Assembly: GCA_029261855.1 (NCBI GenBank)
Contig: JAJDAN010000084.1
Location: 1 to 51,118, forward strand
Length of the DNA stretch: 51,118 nt
Origin: Deltaproteobacteria bacterium
GTDB lineage: Bacteria > Myxococcota_A > UBA9160 > UBA4427
Direction of reading: 5' to 3'
In this document: in pieces, positions 1-7,934 of the stretch
Numbering within the stretch: position 1 is the first letter of the stretch
How the letters are laid out: the number at the start of each line of letters is the position of its first letter
Translations under genes and position numbers: made by a program
Notes under the pieces: generated by a model
The model's database searches: none
Told to the model about the DNA's origin: nothing
Seen by the model: only the letters and a program-made list of their open reading frames with translations

Positions 1-20
1 CGTCCGCGTTTTTTTTGACA

Positions 21-52
21 CCCCGGGGGGGGCCCCCCCGGGGGCCCCCCCG
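21..52. repeat. G/C homopolymer palindromic block at window edge
   Basis: Successive runs of 4 C, 8 G, 7 C, 5 G and 7 C, preceded by a T run at 9-16. The block can fold on itself very strongly, so it could act as a terminator-like hairpin for a gene to the left, or be a low-complexity assembly artefact. No gene is visible in bases 1-91. Confidence 0.6.
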
Positions 53-91
53 CGACCATTCCAGGCGACGACTGCGGGAGTGCCCTCGGCG

Positions 92-1078
92 ATGAGCGAG
101 CAGCAAGCGGACCTGAGAGCGATGCAGAAGGTTCGCGGGCCCCTCGTGGTCGGGCTCGCCTTCATGGAGATCGGCAAGCGCGTCGGCCTCGGGAAGACCT
201 TCCTACGCTTCGCGCTCCGCCGCATGTTCTCCCGTCGCTTGAAGGAACGCGCCTTCGCCGGCTACACGCCGAGCGCTTCCGACGTCTTCGTCGCGACCTT
301 CGCCAAGAGCGGCACGAACTGGATGATGCAGATCGCGCAGCAGATCGCCTGGCGCGGCGCGGCCGACTTCGACCACATCCACCAGATGGTCCCTTGGCCC
401 GAGTCCCCCGGTCCGGGCCCGGTCGGGCTGCTGAAGAGCCAATCCCTGGCCGCCTCCCCGACCGGTCTTCGCGTCATCAAGACCCACCTCGAGACGGACT
501 TCGTACCCTACGACGAACGCGCCACCTACCTCACCGTGGTCCGGGACCCAAAGGAAGTGGTCGTGTCCGCCTACCACTTCCTGGGTGGCATCCTCAACGT
601 GCTCACTCACGTAGACATGGACACGTGGTACGACGTCTTCATGGAGCCGGAAGGTCTGATGCGAGCCTGGGCCGTCCACACTGCCAGCTACTGGGAATGG
701 CGCCAGCGCCCGAATGTCCTCGTCGTCAGCTACAACGCGCTGAAGCAGGCGCCCCGAGAGAACATCGAGCTGGTGGCCACCCGGATGGGCGTAACCCTCG
801 AAGACGCGGAGCTGGCCCGGGTCGTCGAGCGCGCGAGCTTTCCCTACATGAAGGCGAACGAGTCGCAGTTCGCGCCTCCGCGCTCTCCGTTCGCCAGCAA
901 GGGCGCCCCGACGGTCATGATCCGCAGCGGCAAGACGGGCGCGAGCGACGAGCTGCTGTCCGCCCCGCAGCAGGTCGAGATCGACCGCCGCGCCCGGGAA
1001 GAGCTGGCGCGGCTGGGTTCGGACTTCCCGTACGGGGAGACCTTCGATCCGGCCGAGAAGGCCGATACGGCCGCCTGA
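92..1078 (+). CDS. Sulfotransferase domain protein
   Basis: Cytosolic-type sulfotransferase of 328 residues, expected to transfer sulfate from PAPS to an alcohol, phenol or amine; the acceptor cannot be told from sequence. The 5'-phosphosulfate-binding loop F-A-K-S-G-T-N-W-M lies near residues 70-78, and a 3'-phosphate-binding segment V-V-R-D-P-K-E-V-V-V-S-A-Y follows in the middle. No signal peptide is evident, although residues 12-45 are moderately hydrophobic and basic. The ATG at 92 is chosen because GGGAG at 75-79 sits about 12 bases upstream; a GTG at 80 would leave no room for it. The antiporter gene begins two bases after the stop, so the two are probably co-transcribed. Confidence 0.85.
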   Translation: MSEQQADLRAMQKVRGPLVVGLAFMEIGKRVGLGKTFLRFALRRMFSRRLKERAFAGYTPSASDVFVATFAKSGTNWMMQIAQQIAWRGAADFDHIHQMVPWPESPGPGPVGLLKSQSLAASPTGLRVIKTHLETDFVPYDERATYLTVVRDPKEVVVSAYHFLGGILNVLTHVDMDTWYDVFMEPEGLMRAWAVHTASYWEWRQRPNVLVVSYNALKQAPRENIELVATRMGVTLEDAELARVVERASFPYMKANESQFAPPRSPFASKGAPTVMIRSGKTGASDELLSAPQQVEIDRRAREELARLGSDFPYGETFDPAEKADTAA

Positions 1079-1080
1079 AC

Positions 1081-2292
1081 GTGTACGAGGCTCTCGTCGT
1101 ACTGTCCGTCTTCGCGTTTGCGTACAGCGTGATCGCGACCCGGCTGGCGCGGGGTGTCGTCAACGGCGCTGTCGTCTATCTCGCCTTCGGCGTCGTCGCC
1201 GGGCCATTGGGCCTGGGCTGGCTGGACCTGTCCGTCGGCAGCGAGGGTGTTCGCACCATCGCCGAGCTGACCCTGGCGCTCGTCCTCTTCACCGACGCGT
1301 CGAACGCGAACCTCGCGGTGCTGAGACGGACCCTGAAGCTTCCGCGGCGTTTGTTGCTCGTCGGCCTACCCGGAACGATCGCGCTGGGCGCCGCTGCTGC
1401 GGCGCTGCTGTTCCCGCATCTCGGTATCTTCGAGATCGCGATCCTGGCCACGATGCTCGCACCCACGGACGCCGCACTCGGCAAGGCGGTGGTCACGAAC
1501 CCGGTGGTGCCGGCCACGGTGCGGGAGTCGCTGAACGTCGAGAGCGGCCTCAACGACGGCATCTGCGTGCCCATCCTGTTCACCTTTCTCGCACTCGCGG
1601 TCGACGACGAACGGGCCGGCGCGCCCATGACCCTGGCGCTGCGCCTCGTGGCGGAGGAAATCGGGATCGGCCTGGTCATCGGCGTAGCCCTCGCGGCAGG
1701 CGCGAGCTGGGTGCTCAGAACGGCGGGTCGCCGCGGCTGGATCGCCGAACCCTGGACGGGGATTCCCGTCGTCGCGCTCGCCCTTGCGAGCTTCGGGCTC
1801 GCCCAACTCACGGGCGGCAGCGGCTTCATCGCCTGCTTCGCGGGAGGCCTCACCTTCGGCGCGCTCACGCGGGAGCACAAGCATGCCGTCCTCGAAGGAG
1901 CCTTGGGGTCCGGTGAGGCACTGTCGCTCGTCACCTGGGTGATCTTCGGCGCTGCGTTGGTCGGCCACTATGCCGGGGCGGTGCTCGACTGGCGGGTGTG
2001 GGCATACGCGGTCCTGAGCCTGACCGTCAACCGCATGCTGCCGGTCTTCCTCAGCGTGATCGGACTCGGTGTCCGCACCAACGAAAAGTTGTTCCTGGGT
2101 TGGTTCGGGCCACGGGGGCTGGCGAGCGTCGTCTTCCTGGTGATCGTCGTCGACGCGAATGTTCCCGGCAGCGCTACCCTGGTCGCGACAGTCGTCGCCA
2201 CTGTCGTGCTCAGCGTCCTGGCCCACGGGCTCACCGCGAACCCGCTGGCCACGGCCTTTGGCGGACCGCCCAGGCCTCCCGAGCCCTCCTAG
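1081..2292 (+). CDS. CPA1-family cation/proton antiporter (NhaP-like)
   Basis: A 403-residue polytopic inner-membrane protein with about 12 hydrophobic segments, expected to exchange Na+ or K+ for protons. The conserved core is visible: A-P-T-D-A-A-L-G in the fifth-to-sixth segment, followed by E-S-G-L-N-D-G, the ion-binding Asp motif of the NhaP/CPA1 branch. Near the C-terminus W-F-G-P-R-G-L-A-S matches the conserved Arg-containing helix. There is no long cytoplasmic tail or TrkA-type domain. The start is taken as the GTG two bases after the sulfotransferase stop; the same frame stays open further upstream, but that part only shadows the sulfotransferase gene. No strong ribosome site precedes the GTG, so translational coupling is likely. 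Confidence 0.85.
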   Translation: MYEALVVLSVFAFAYSVIATRLARGVVNGAVVYLAFGVVAGPLGLGWLDLSVGSEGVRTIAELTLALVLFTDASNANLAVLRRTLKLPRRLLLVGLPGTIALGAAAAALLFPHLGIFEIAILATMLAPTDAALGKAVVTNPVVPATVRESLNVESGLNDGICVPILFTFLALAVDDERAGAPMTLALRLVAEEIGIGLVIGVALAAGASWVLRTAGRRGWIAEPWTGIPVVALALASFGLAQLTGGSGFIACFAGGLTFGALTREHKHAVLEGALGSGEALSLVTWVIFGAALVGHYAGAVLDWRVWAYAVLSLTVNRMLPVFLSVIGLGVRTNEKLFLGWFGPRGLASVVFLVIVVDANVPGSATLVATVVATVVLSVLAHGLTANPLATAFGGPPRPPEPS

Positions 2293-2373
2293 GTGTCAGT
2301 TCCAAGACGTGATCTTGGGGAGACCGGCAACGACACAGGGGTGGCAGACCGCGGCTTGGGCCCGATGCGGCGC

Positions 2374-2739
2374 TCACTCGGACCTGCCTCCGGCCCCTCC
2401 GCCGATCTCGTAGACGTAAACCGCCAGGCCGGCGATCTCGGCGTCGTCGAGGCTCTTCCAGGCCGGCATGTCGCTACCGGGCCGGCCCTCGCGGATCAGC
2501 GATCGCAGCTCTTCGAGCGACTTGTCCTGCCGCCAGGCCTGCCGCGTGAAATCCGGAGGTTTGCGGAAGAGGCTGCGGCGACGCGGGCCCTGACCATCGC
2601 CTCGGTCTCCGTGGCAGATGGCGCAGCTCTCGACGTAGAGGGCTCTGGCCGCAGCAGGGGAGACGGCGACAACCGCCGGCTCGCCCGCGTCACAGGCCGA
2701 GAATGCGAGCAGCAGGATCCCCCGCGTGAGCCACCGCAT
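2374..2739 (-). CDS. Monohaem c-type cytochrome, probable lipoprotein
   Basis: A 121-residue exported cytochrome c. A hydrophobic signal with a lipobox-like F-S-A-C around residue 16 suggests attachment to a membrane in the periplasm. The haem motif C-A-I-C-H lies near residue 38, and D-M-P-A-W supplies a Met as likely axial ligand, typical of class I cytochromes of the cbb3-CcoP/cytochrome c6 type. It is the last gene of the hydrogenase operon and its start lies 50 bases inside the end of the maturation protease gene. Inference: it takes electrons from the hydrogenase or its cytochrome b and passes them to periplasmic carriers, instead of or in addition to quinone reduction. Confidence 0.85.
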   Translation of the reverse strand: MRWLTRGILLLAFSACDAGEPAVVAVSPAAARALYVESCAICHGDRGDGQGPRRRSLFRKPPDFTRQAWRQDKSLEELRSLIREGRPGSDMPAWKSLDDAEIAGLAVYVYEIGGGAGGRSE

Positions 2740-3247
2740 CCTTCAGATCTCCGGTGCGAGTTCGAAGACGGTATCCGGAAGCCGCGAGTTCCCGCGCCAC
2801 CGCGGCCACCAGGCTCTCGAGCCCCGCGGCCACCCGCGGCGACAAGCCGATGCCGAGCGCGAAGCTCTCGGGCACCAGGCCGAGCACGCGAACCTGTTTC
2901 GGCCAGGTATCTCGCCAGTGCATGGCGTCGAGCAGATCGGCAACGCCAATCTGATGCGGCGAGAGACGTTCGCGGAGAGCCGGCTCGACGTCCTCCCCGG
3001 CCAACGAGACGAGGGTTCCCGGCGGCGCGTCCGCCGCCACGGCATCGAGGATCCAGACGCGACGCGCCGACTCCAGGGTCGGCAGCAGCGCCAGTCCGAG
3101 CGTCCCGCCATCGACGAACGAGACATCCTCGGACGCTTCGAAGCGGCGACGGATCACCTCCAGGGCCACGATTCCCAGGCCGTCGTCCGCGCACAGCAGG
3201 TTGCCCAGGCCGAGCACCAGGACGGGGCGAGCCCCCTCCTCGCTCAT
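2690..3247 (-). CDS. hyaD: Hydrogenase maturation protease (HyaD/HupD family)
   Basis: Nickel-dependent endopeptidase of 185 residues that removes the C-terminal extension of the hydrogenase large subunit after metal insertion. The N-terminus V-L-G-L-G-N-L-L-C-A-D-D-G-L-G is the family signature and contains a conserved acidic metal ligand. A second acidic ligand lies in I-L-D-A-V-A-A-D, and S-P-H-Q-I-G carries the conserved His. The ATG overlaps the cytochrome b stop by four bases (ATGA). Its 3' end overlaps the downstream cytochrome c start by 50 bases, an unusually long overlap for this operon. Its expected substrate is the 15-residue tail of the HyaB-like protein at 3972-5678. Confidence 0.92.
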   Translation of the reverse strand: MSEEGARPVLVLGLGNLLCADDGLGIVALEVIRRRFEASEDVSFVDGGTLGLALLPTLESARRVWILDAVAADAPPGTLVSLAGEDVEPALRERLSPHQIGVADLLDAMHWRDTWPKQVRVLGLVPESFALGIGLSPRVAAGLESLVAAVARELAASGYRLRTRTGDLKDAVAHAGDPAARILGL

Positions 3248-3975
3248 CGGTCCTCCTCGATGTGCTTCCGCGCGCGGTGCGCGATATCCGGGGTGAGCAC
3301 CTTGTAGCCGCTGAAGATCGAATCGATCAGCGACGAACGTTCCACCGTGCCGACGAGGAAGGCGCTCCAGACGTGATGCGCGACGAAGCCGATGATCAGC
3401 CACATGCCGATGTGATGGAGGAAGTGGGCCATCTGCAGCCCGCCGCAGAGAGGGATCAGGAACTGGAACGACGACAGCATCGAATCGACGTGAGCGCTGG
3501 CCGAAGCCATCGCGAGGCCCGTCGCGATCATCACGAAGCAGAGCCCGTAGACGACGCAATAGACCAGCCCGGCGAGCGGATTGTGCCCCACGAAGGCCGG
3601 CGAGTCCTTCTTCAGGAATAGATAGAACGCGGCCGTCTCCCAGATGCCCTTCAGCCGCCGTGCACTCACGGGGACGAACTGATGCCAACGCGCATAGGGG
3701 TTCCCCGCGAACATCCACAGGACGCGGCTCAGCACCGAGAGCAGGAAGACCATCGCGGCGATGAAGTGGATGGACTTCATCGTCCCCATCACGAAGTGCC
3801 GCGTTGCCTCGCCCGTCACCGGCAGGAACGGATTCCCGATGTAGATGCCGGTGACCGCCAGCACCACCACCGAAGCCGCGATCGACCAGTGAAAGAGGCG
3901 CACCGGCCACTCCCACACGTACACCCGGTCGAGATGCCCATGGTTGTTGGTCGCACTGTCAGTCGTCGCACTCAT
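3244..3975 (-). CDS. hyaC: Ni/Fe-hydrogenase b-type cytochrome subunit
   Basis: A 243-residue integral membrane dihaem cytochrome b (HyaC/HupC family) that anchors the periplasmic hydrogenase and links H2 oxidation to the quinone pool. Hydrophobic helices carry His pairs typical of the family: V-R-L-F-H-W at the first helix, K-S-I-H-F in the second, and A-H-F-L-H-H-I-G-M with V-A-H-H-V-W in the last. The start overlaps the large-subunit stop as ATGA and its own stop overlaps the protease start in the same way, showing tight coupling. The length is normal for the family. Confidence 0.93.
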   Translation of the reverse strand: MSATTDSATNNHGHLDRVYVWEWPVRLFHWSIAASVVVLAVTGIYIGNPFLPVTGEATRHFVMGTMKSIHFIAAMVFLLSVLSRVLWMFAGNPYARWHQFVPVSARRLKGIWETAAFYLFLKKDSPAFVGHNPLAGLVYCVVYGLCFVMIATGLAMASASAHVDSMLSSFQFLIPLCGGLQMAHFLHHIGMWLIIGFVAHHVWSAFLVGTVERSSLIDSIFSGYKVLTPDIAHRARKHIEEDR

Positions 3976-5678
3976 TGGATCTTGACCTCCGCCAGGGTGC
4001 GGCCGCGACCGTCGACGACGTGCACCCCGCACGCCATGCACGGGTCGAAGGAGTGGATCGTGCGCAGGATCTCGAGCGGTTGCTCCGGGTCGGCGATCGG
4101 CGTGCCGATCACGGCCTGCTCGTAGGGCCCGCGCTCCTGGTCCGCGTCGCGGGGCCCCGCGTTCCAGGTGCTCGGCACCACGCACTGATAGTTGGCGATC
4201 TCTCCCTTGCGGATGTGGACCCAGTGGCCGAGCGCACCGCGCGGGGCCTCGTGGAAGCCGGCCCCGGTGCAGTCTTCCGGCCAGGTCGAGGGATCCCACT
4301 TGTCGTTGTCGCAGATTCGCAGGTCTCCCGCGCCCATGTTGACGAGCAGCTCGTCCACCCAGCCCTCCATCTTGTCCACCATGATCTGTGTCTCGATGGC
4401 GCGCGCGGCGATGCGCCCAAGGGTGGAGTGCAGCGCCGCCGGACCTGCGCCGAGCGCGCCGAGGACGTAGTCGACCAGACCCTTTGCTTCGGGCCGCCCG
4501 GCTGCGTAGGCGACCAGGGTGCGCGCCAGGGGACCGACCTCCATGGGCTGCCCGTCGTAGCGCGGAGCCTTCAACCAGCTGTACTTGCCCTCGACATTCA
4601 GGAACTCGTACGGGGGCTCTGGACCGGTGTAGTTCGGCGAGGTCTGTCCCTCGGAGGGATGCAGCCCGACGTCGTCTCCTCCTTCATAGTCGTACCAGGA
4701 ATGCGTCACGTACTCGTGGATCTTCGACGCATCGAGCGGCTCGAGCTTTCCCAGGTCACCGTTGCGAATCACGCCGCGGGGCATGATCCGCGGCGACGCC
4801 GGGTCCGCCGTCTCGTGATACTCGCCATAGGCCATGTAGTGACCGTTGGTCGCGCCAAGAGACGCCCAGTCGAGATACGACGGTGCGATCGCGAGCACGT
4901 CCGGGATGTAGACCTGTGACACCACCGCCTGCGCGCCCCGGATCAGCATGCGCACCTGCTCGAGGGAGCCGACGTTGAGCGACGCCTGCTCGTTCGGGTC
5001 GATGGGGACCGCCATTCCGCCGACCAGGAAGCTCTGGGGATGCGGGTTCTTGCCACCGAGGATCGCGTGGATCTTGATGAACTCGCGCTGCCAGTCCAGG
5101 GCCTCCAGATAGTGGGCGACCGCCATCAGGTTCGCCTCCGGCGGCAGCCGGTAGGCCGGATGCCCCCAGTAGGCGTTGGCGAAGGGACCGAGACGCCCGG
5201 AATTGGCGAGGCTCTGAAGACGGTCCTTCACGCCCGCGAAGTAGCGCGGGCTCGTCTTCGGCCAGTCGGAGATCGACTGGGCCAGCGCCGAGGTCTTCGC
5301 CGGATCGGCCGAGATCGCCGAGACGATGTCCACCCAGTCCAGCGCGTGCAGGTGGTAGAAGTGGATCACGTGGTCCTGCACGAGCTGCGCCGACATCACG
5401 AGCTTGCGGACGAGCTCGGCGTTCGGCGGCGGTGTCGCCCCGATGGCGTCCTCGACGGCTCGGATCGACGTGATCGCATGCACTGTCGTGCAGACGCCGC
5501 AGATGCGCTGGGCAAAGGCCCAGGCGTCGCGTGGGTCGCGGCCCTTCAGGATGATCTCGATGCCGCGAAACATCGTGCTCGAGGACCAGGCATCCTTGAC
5601 GACGCCGTCCTCGACCACGGCCTCGATGCGCAGGTGTCCCTCGATGCGTGTCACCGGATCGACGACGATGCGAGTCAT
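3972..5678 (-). CDS. hyaB: [NiFe] hydrogenase large subunit, group 1 type
   Basis: A 568-residue catalytic subunit of an H2-uptake hydrogenase. The N-terminal L1 motif R-I-C-G-V-C-T-T-V-H has Cys60 and Cys63. The C-terminal L2 motif D-P-C-M-A-C-G-V-H has Cys547 and Cys550, giving the four cysteines that hold the NiFe(CN)2CO centre. A 15-residue tail follows His553 and should be removed by the HyaD-like protease encoded downstream. The residue at the first L2 position is Cys, not selenocysteine. It has no signal peptide of its own, so it should be co-exported with the Tat-targeted small subunit. Both ends overlap neighbours by four bases. The sequence resembles membrane-bound HyaB/HybC enzymes; the exact subgroup needs phylogeny. 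Confidence 0.95.
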   Translation of the reverse strand: MTRIVVDPVTRIEGHLRIEAVVEDGVVKDAWSSSTMFRGIEIILKGRDPRDAWAFAQRICGVCTTVHAITSIRAVEDAIGATPPPNAELVRKLVMSAQLVQDHVIHFYHLHALDWVDIVSAISADPAKTSALAQSISDWPKTSPRYFAGVKDRLQSLANSGRLGPFANAYWGHPAYRLPPEANLMAVAHYLEALDWQREFIKIHAILGGKNPHPQSFLVGGMAVPIDPNEQASLNVGSLEQVRMLIRGAQAVVSQVYIPDVLAIAPSYLDWASLGATNGHYMAYGEYHETADPASPRIMPRGVIRNGDLGKLEPLDASKIHEYVTHSWYDYEGGDDVGLHPSEGQTSPNYTGPEPPYEFLNVEGKYSWLKAPRYDGQPMEVGPLARTLVAYAAGRPEAKGLVDYVLGALGAGPAALHSTLGRIAARAIETQIMVDKMEGWVDELLVNMGAGDLRICDNDKWDPSTWPEDCTGAGFHEAPRGALGHWVHIRKGEIANYQCVVPSTWNAGPRDADQERGPYEQAVIGTPIADPEQPLEILRTIHSFDPCMACGVHVVDGRGRTLAEVKIQ

Positions 5679-6796
5679 TCCTCGTCTCCCTCTTCGGGCT
5701 TGACTGCGTTTCGTTTGCGCTCGGCGTTCTTGCGGGCGACGTGGAGCGCGGTGTGGGTCGCGAACGCCGCACCGACGCCCACGGTCACGCCCAGTCCCAC
5801 CTTGTCGAGACTGGTGTGGGGACCCAGCCCGGGGATCTCCGGCAGATGCCGGTAGAAGGGCGTCATCCGGTCCCAGAAGCTCGGCTCGGCGCAGCCGATG
5901 CAGGGATGCCCGCAGCCCACGGGCCAGTTGGTGTTCTCGTTCCAGCCGACGTTCGGGCAGTTCTGGTGGGTGACGGGCCCCTTGCAGCCCATCTTGTAGA
6001 GGCAGTAGCCCTTGCGATGGCCATCGTCCCCCCAGGCCTCGGCGTACTGCCCCGCGTCGTAGTGGGCCCGCTTCTCGCACGCGTCGTGGATCAGCTTTCC
6101 GTAGGCGTAGAGCGGGCGCCGCAGCCCGTCGAGCTCCGGGAGCCGGCCGAAGGTCACGTAGTAGACGATCAACGCGGCCAGGTTCTCGCCGTTGGCCGGG
6201 CACGCCGGCATGTTGATGAGGTTCTCCAGGCCCGGGACCGCGTCCGCGACGCTGAGCGCCCCGGTGGGGTTGGGGGCGGCTGCCGGAAGCCCGCCGAAGG
6301 ACGCGCAGGTGCCGATGGCGACCGTCGCCGCCGCGCCCTCACAGACCTCCCGCGCGATGTCGAGCGCGCTGCGCCCACCGATCGTGCAGTAGGCGCCCCC
6401 GGCACCGGTCGGGATCGAACCCTCGATCACCGCGATGTAGGCGCCGTGGTCGCGGGTGATGGCGTCGCTCAGATTCTGCTCGGCCTGGTGGCCGGCAGCG
6501 GCCATGATCGTCTCGTGGTAGTCGATCGACAACGTGTCCAGGATGATGTCGGCCACCGTGGGTCGCGACGCGCGCAGAAACGACTCGGTGTTGCCCGCAC
6601 AGTCCTGGAACTCGAGCCACACCAGGGTGGGCTTGGGCGCCGTCTCGACGGCCCGTGCGATGCGGCTTCCGAACAGCGGTGGTAGCGCCAACGCGGTTGC
6701 CATCGTCCCGCAGAAGCCCAGGAAGTCGCGCCGCGAGACACCGCGACGCTCGAGCTCACGCTCGAACCAGTCTTGCTCGGCCGTTCTCTTGTCCAT
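5675..6796 (-). CDS. hyaA: [NiFe] hydrogenase small subunit, Tat-exported
   Basis: A 373-residue iron-sulfur electron-transfer subunit. A Tat signal S-R-R-D-F-L-G-F lies at residues 21-28 and a hydrophobic C-terminal helix anchors the enzyme to the periplasmic side of the inner membrane. Medial/distal cluster cysteines are visible in G-Y-C-L-Y-K-M-G-C-K-G and G-C-G-H-P-C-I-G-C. The proximal-cluster segment reads F-Q-D-C-A-G-N-T-E-S with Asp65, Cys66 and Asn69, so the usual second Cys of the C-x-x-C is Asn. The ATG at 6796 is preceded by a strong AGGAGG about 7 bases away; an in-frame TTG six bases upstream is less likely. Confidence 0.93.
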   Translation of the reverse strand: MDKRTAEQDWFERELERRGVSRRDFLGFCGTMATALALPPLFGSRIARAVETAPKPTLVWLEFQDCAGNTESFLRASRPTVADIILDTLSIDYHETIMAAAGHQAEQNLSDAITRDHGAYIAVIEGSIPTGAGGAYCTIGGRSALDIAREVCEGAAATVAIGTCASFGGLPAAAPNPTGALSVADAVPGLENLINMPACPANGENLAALIVYYVTFGRLPELDGLRRPLYAYGKLIHDACEKRAHYDAGQYAEAWGDDGHRKGYCLYKMGCKGPVTHQNCPNVGWNENTNWPVGCGHPCIGCAEPSFWDRMTPFYRHLPEIPGLGPHTSLDKVGLGVTVGVGAAFATHTALHVARKNAERKRNAVKPEEGDEE

Positions 6797-6825
6797 GCCC
6801 AATCCTCCTCTCCTCGATCAGAAGC

Positions 6826-7587
6826 TCAGTCGAAAGTGGCGTGATCGTGATCGTGATGGTGTTCGTGTTCGCTGCCCACCGATCCTGTCGGCGCGGCCGG
6901 CTTCGCGTTCGCGCGGAGTGCCCGCAGCCAATCCGCCCAGCCGGCAAGTCCCTCTCCCGTGGTCGCCGAGACGACCAGCATCCGCGGCTCGGGCATCACC
7001 CGCGCCAGGGCGTCGCGGATCTGCGCGGGATCGACGTCCTGCAGATGCGGCAACAGGTCGCTCTTGGTCAGGACGACGAGATCTGCCGCCCGGAACATCA
7101 CCGGGTACTTGAGCGGCTTGTCCGGCCCCTCGGTGACCGACAGTGCCACCACGTTGGCGGCTTGCCCCAGGTCGTAGATCGCCGGGCAGACGAGATTGCC
7201 GACGTTCTCGATGAAGAAGAGGTCGCTCGCAGGTCCGTCCCAGTGATGGAGCGCGTGGTGGACCATCGATGCATCCAGATGGCAGGCCGTACCGGTGGTG
7301 ATCGTACGCGCGGGCACCCCTGCTGCTTCGAGCCGCGCCGAATCGTGATCAGTGGCCAGGTCCCCGCTGACGGCCGCCAGCCGCAGGTCCGGCAACATGC
7401 GCTTCGTCGCCTCGATGAGCGCGGTCTTCCCCGCACCGGGAGATCCCATCAGGTTGATGGTGAGCATGCCGTGGCTTCGAAAATGATCGCGGTTGTGATC
7501 CGCCACGCGGTCGTTGTCGCTCAGGATCTTTGCATGCAGGTCTTCCGACACGATCGCCGGATCGCCACATCCACAGACGTCACACAT
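6826..7587 (-). CDS. hypB: Hydrogenase nickel incorporation GTPase HypB
   Basis: A 253-residue GTPase that works with HypA to insert nickel into the hydrogenase large subunit in the cytoplasm. The N-terminal C-D-V-C-G-C-G is the high-affinity Ni motif of HypB. The P-loop G-S-P-G-A-G-K-T spans residues 48-55, and G-T-A-C-H-L-D-A carries the metal site at the dimer interface. The C-terminus has a His-rich tail (H-E-H-H-H-D-H-D-H), so nickel storage may sit at the C-terminal end here instead of the N-terminal His stretch of many HypB proteins. It starts immediately after the hypA stop, with the small subunit gene following after 29 bases. Confidence 0.95.
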   Translation of the reverse strand: MCDVCGCGDPAIVSEDLHAKILSDNDRVADHNRDHFRSHGMLTINLMGSPGAGKTALIEATKRMLPDLRLAAVSGDLATDHDSARLEAAGVPARTITTGTACHLDASMVHHALHHWDGPASDLFFIENVGNLVCPAIYDLGQAANVVALSVTEGPDKPLKYPVMFRAADLVVLTKSDLLPHLQDVDPAQIRDALARVMPEPRMLVVSATTGEGLAGWADWLRALRANAKPAAPTGSVGSEHEHHHDHDHATFD

Positions 7588-7929
7588 CTACACCACCTCC
7601 ATCTCGATCCGGTCGAGCACGAGCTCGTCACCGGAAACCAGTTGCGCCTTGCCGCCGCACGTGACACACGCGAGCAGACTCCCCTGCGCGATGGAAGCCC
7701 CACAGCCACTGCACTCCCAGCGCGCGGGCGTGAACGTGATCGCGAGGTCGACGCCGTCACAACAGCTACGCTCGCGCACCAGGGACCAGGCGGTCTCGAG
7801 CAGCCCCACCTCGACCCCGGCGAGTTCGCCGATCCGCAGCTGCAGACCCAGCACGCGCGCGGCGGCGTGCTTCGCCGCCTGCTCCTCGGCCATCCGGAGC
7901 AGGGAAGAGGCGATCGAGTACTCATGCAT
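7588..7929 (-). CDS. hypA: Hydrogenase nickel metallochaperone HypA
   Basis: A 113-residue zinc- and nickel-binding protein that delivers Ni with HypB. The N-terminus M-H-E-Y carries the His2 nickel ligand. The zinc site is formed by W-E-C-S-G-C and L-A-C-V-T-C, two C-x-x-C pairs about 15 residues apart. Length is normal. The gene lies 5 bases after the crotonase gene and abuts hypB with no intervening base (stop 7588-7590, hypB start at 7587). Confidence 0.95.
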   Translation of the reverse strand: MHEYSIASSLLRMAEEQAAKHAAARVLGLQLRIGELAGVEVGLLETAWSLVRERSCCDGVDLAITFTPARWECSGCGASIAQGSLLACVTCGGKAQLVSGDELVLDRIEMEVV

Positions 7930-7934
7930 CGGCG

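Noticed and set aside
394-1080. N-terminal extension of the antiporter gene
   Set aside because: The frame is open but lies wholly over the sulfotransferase gene and gives Arg-rich sequence without hydrophobic helices.
2293-3621. Open frame of 442 codons on the plus strand
   Set aside because: Antisense to the cytochrome c, HyaD and HyaC genes; the product is Arg/Pro-rich and featureless.
5400-5600. Possible selenocysteine at the hydrogenase active site
   Set aside because: Both active-site motifs of the large subunit use normal Cys codons and the frame has no internal TGA.
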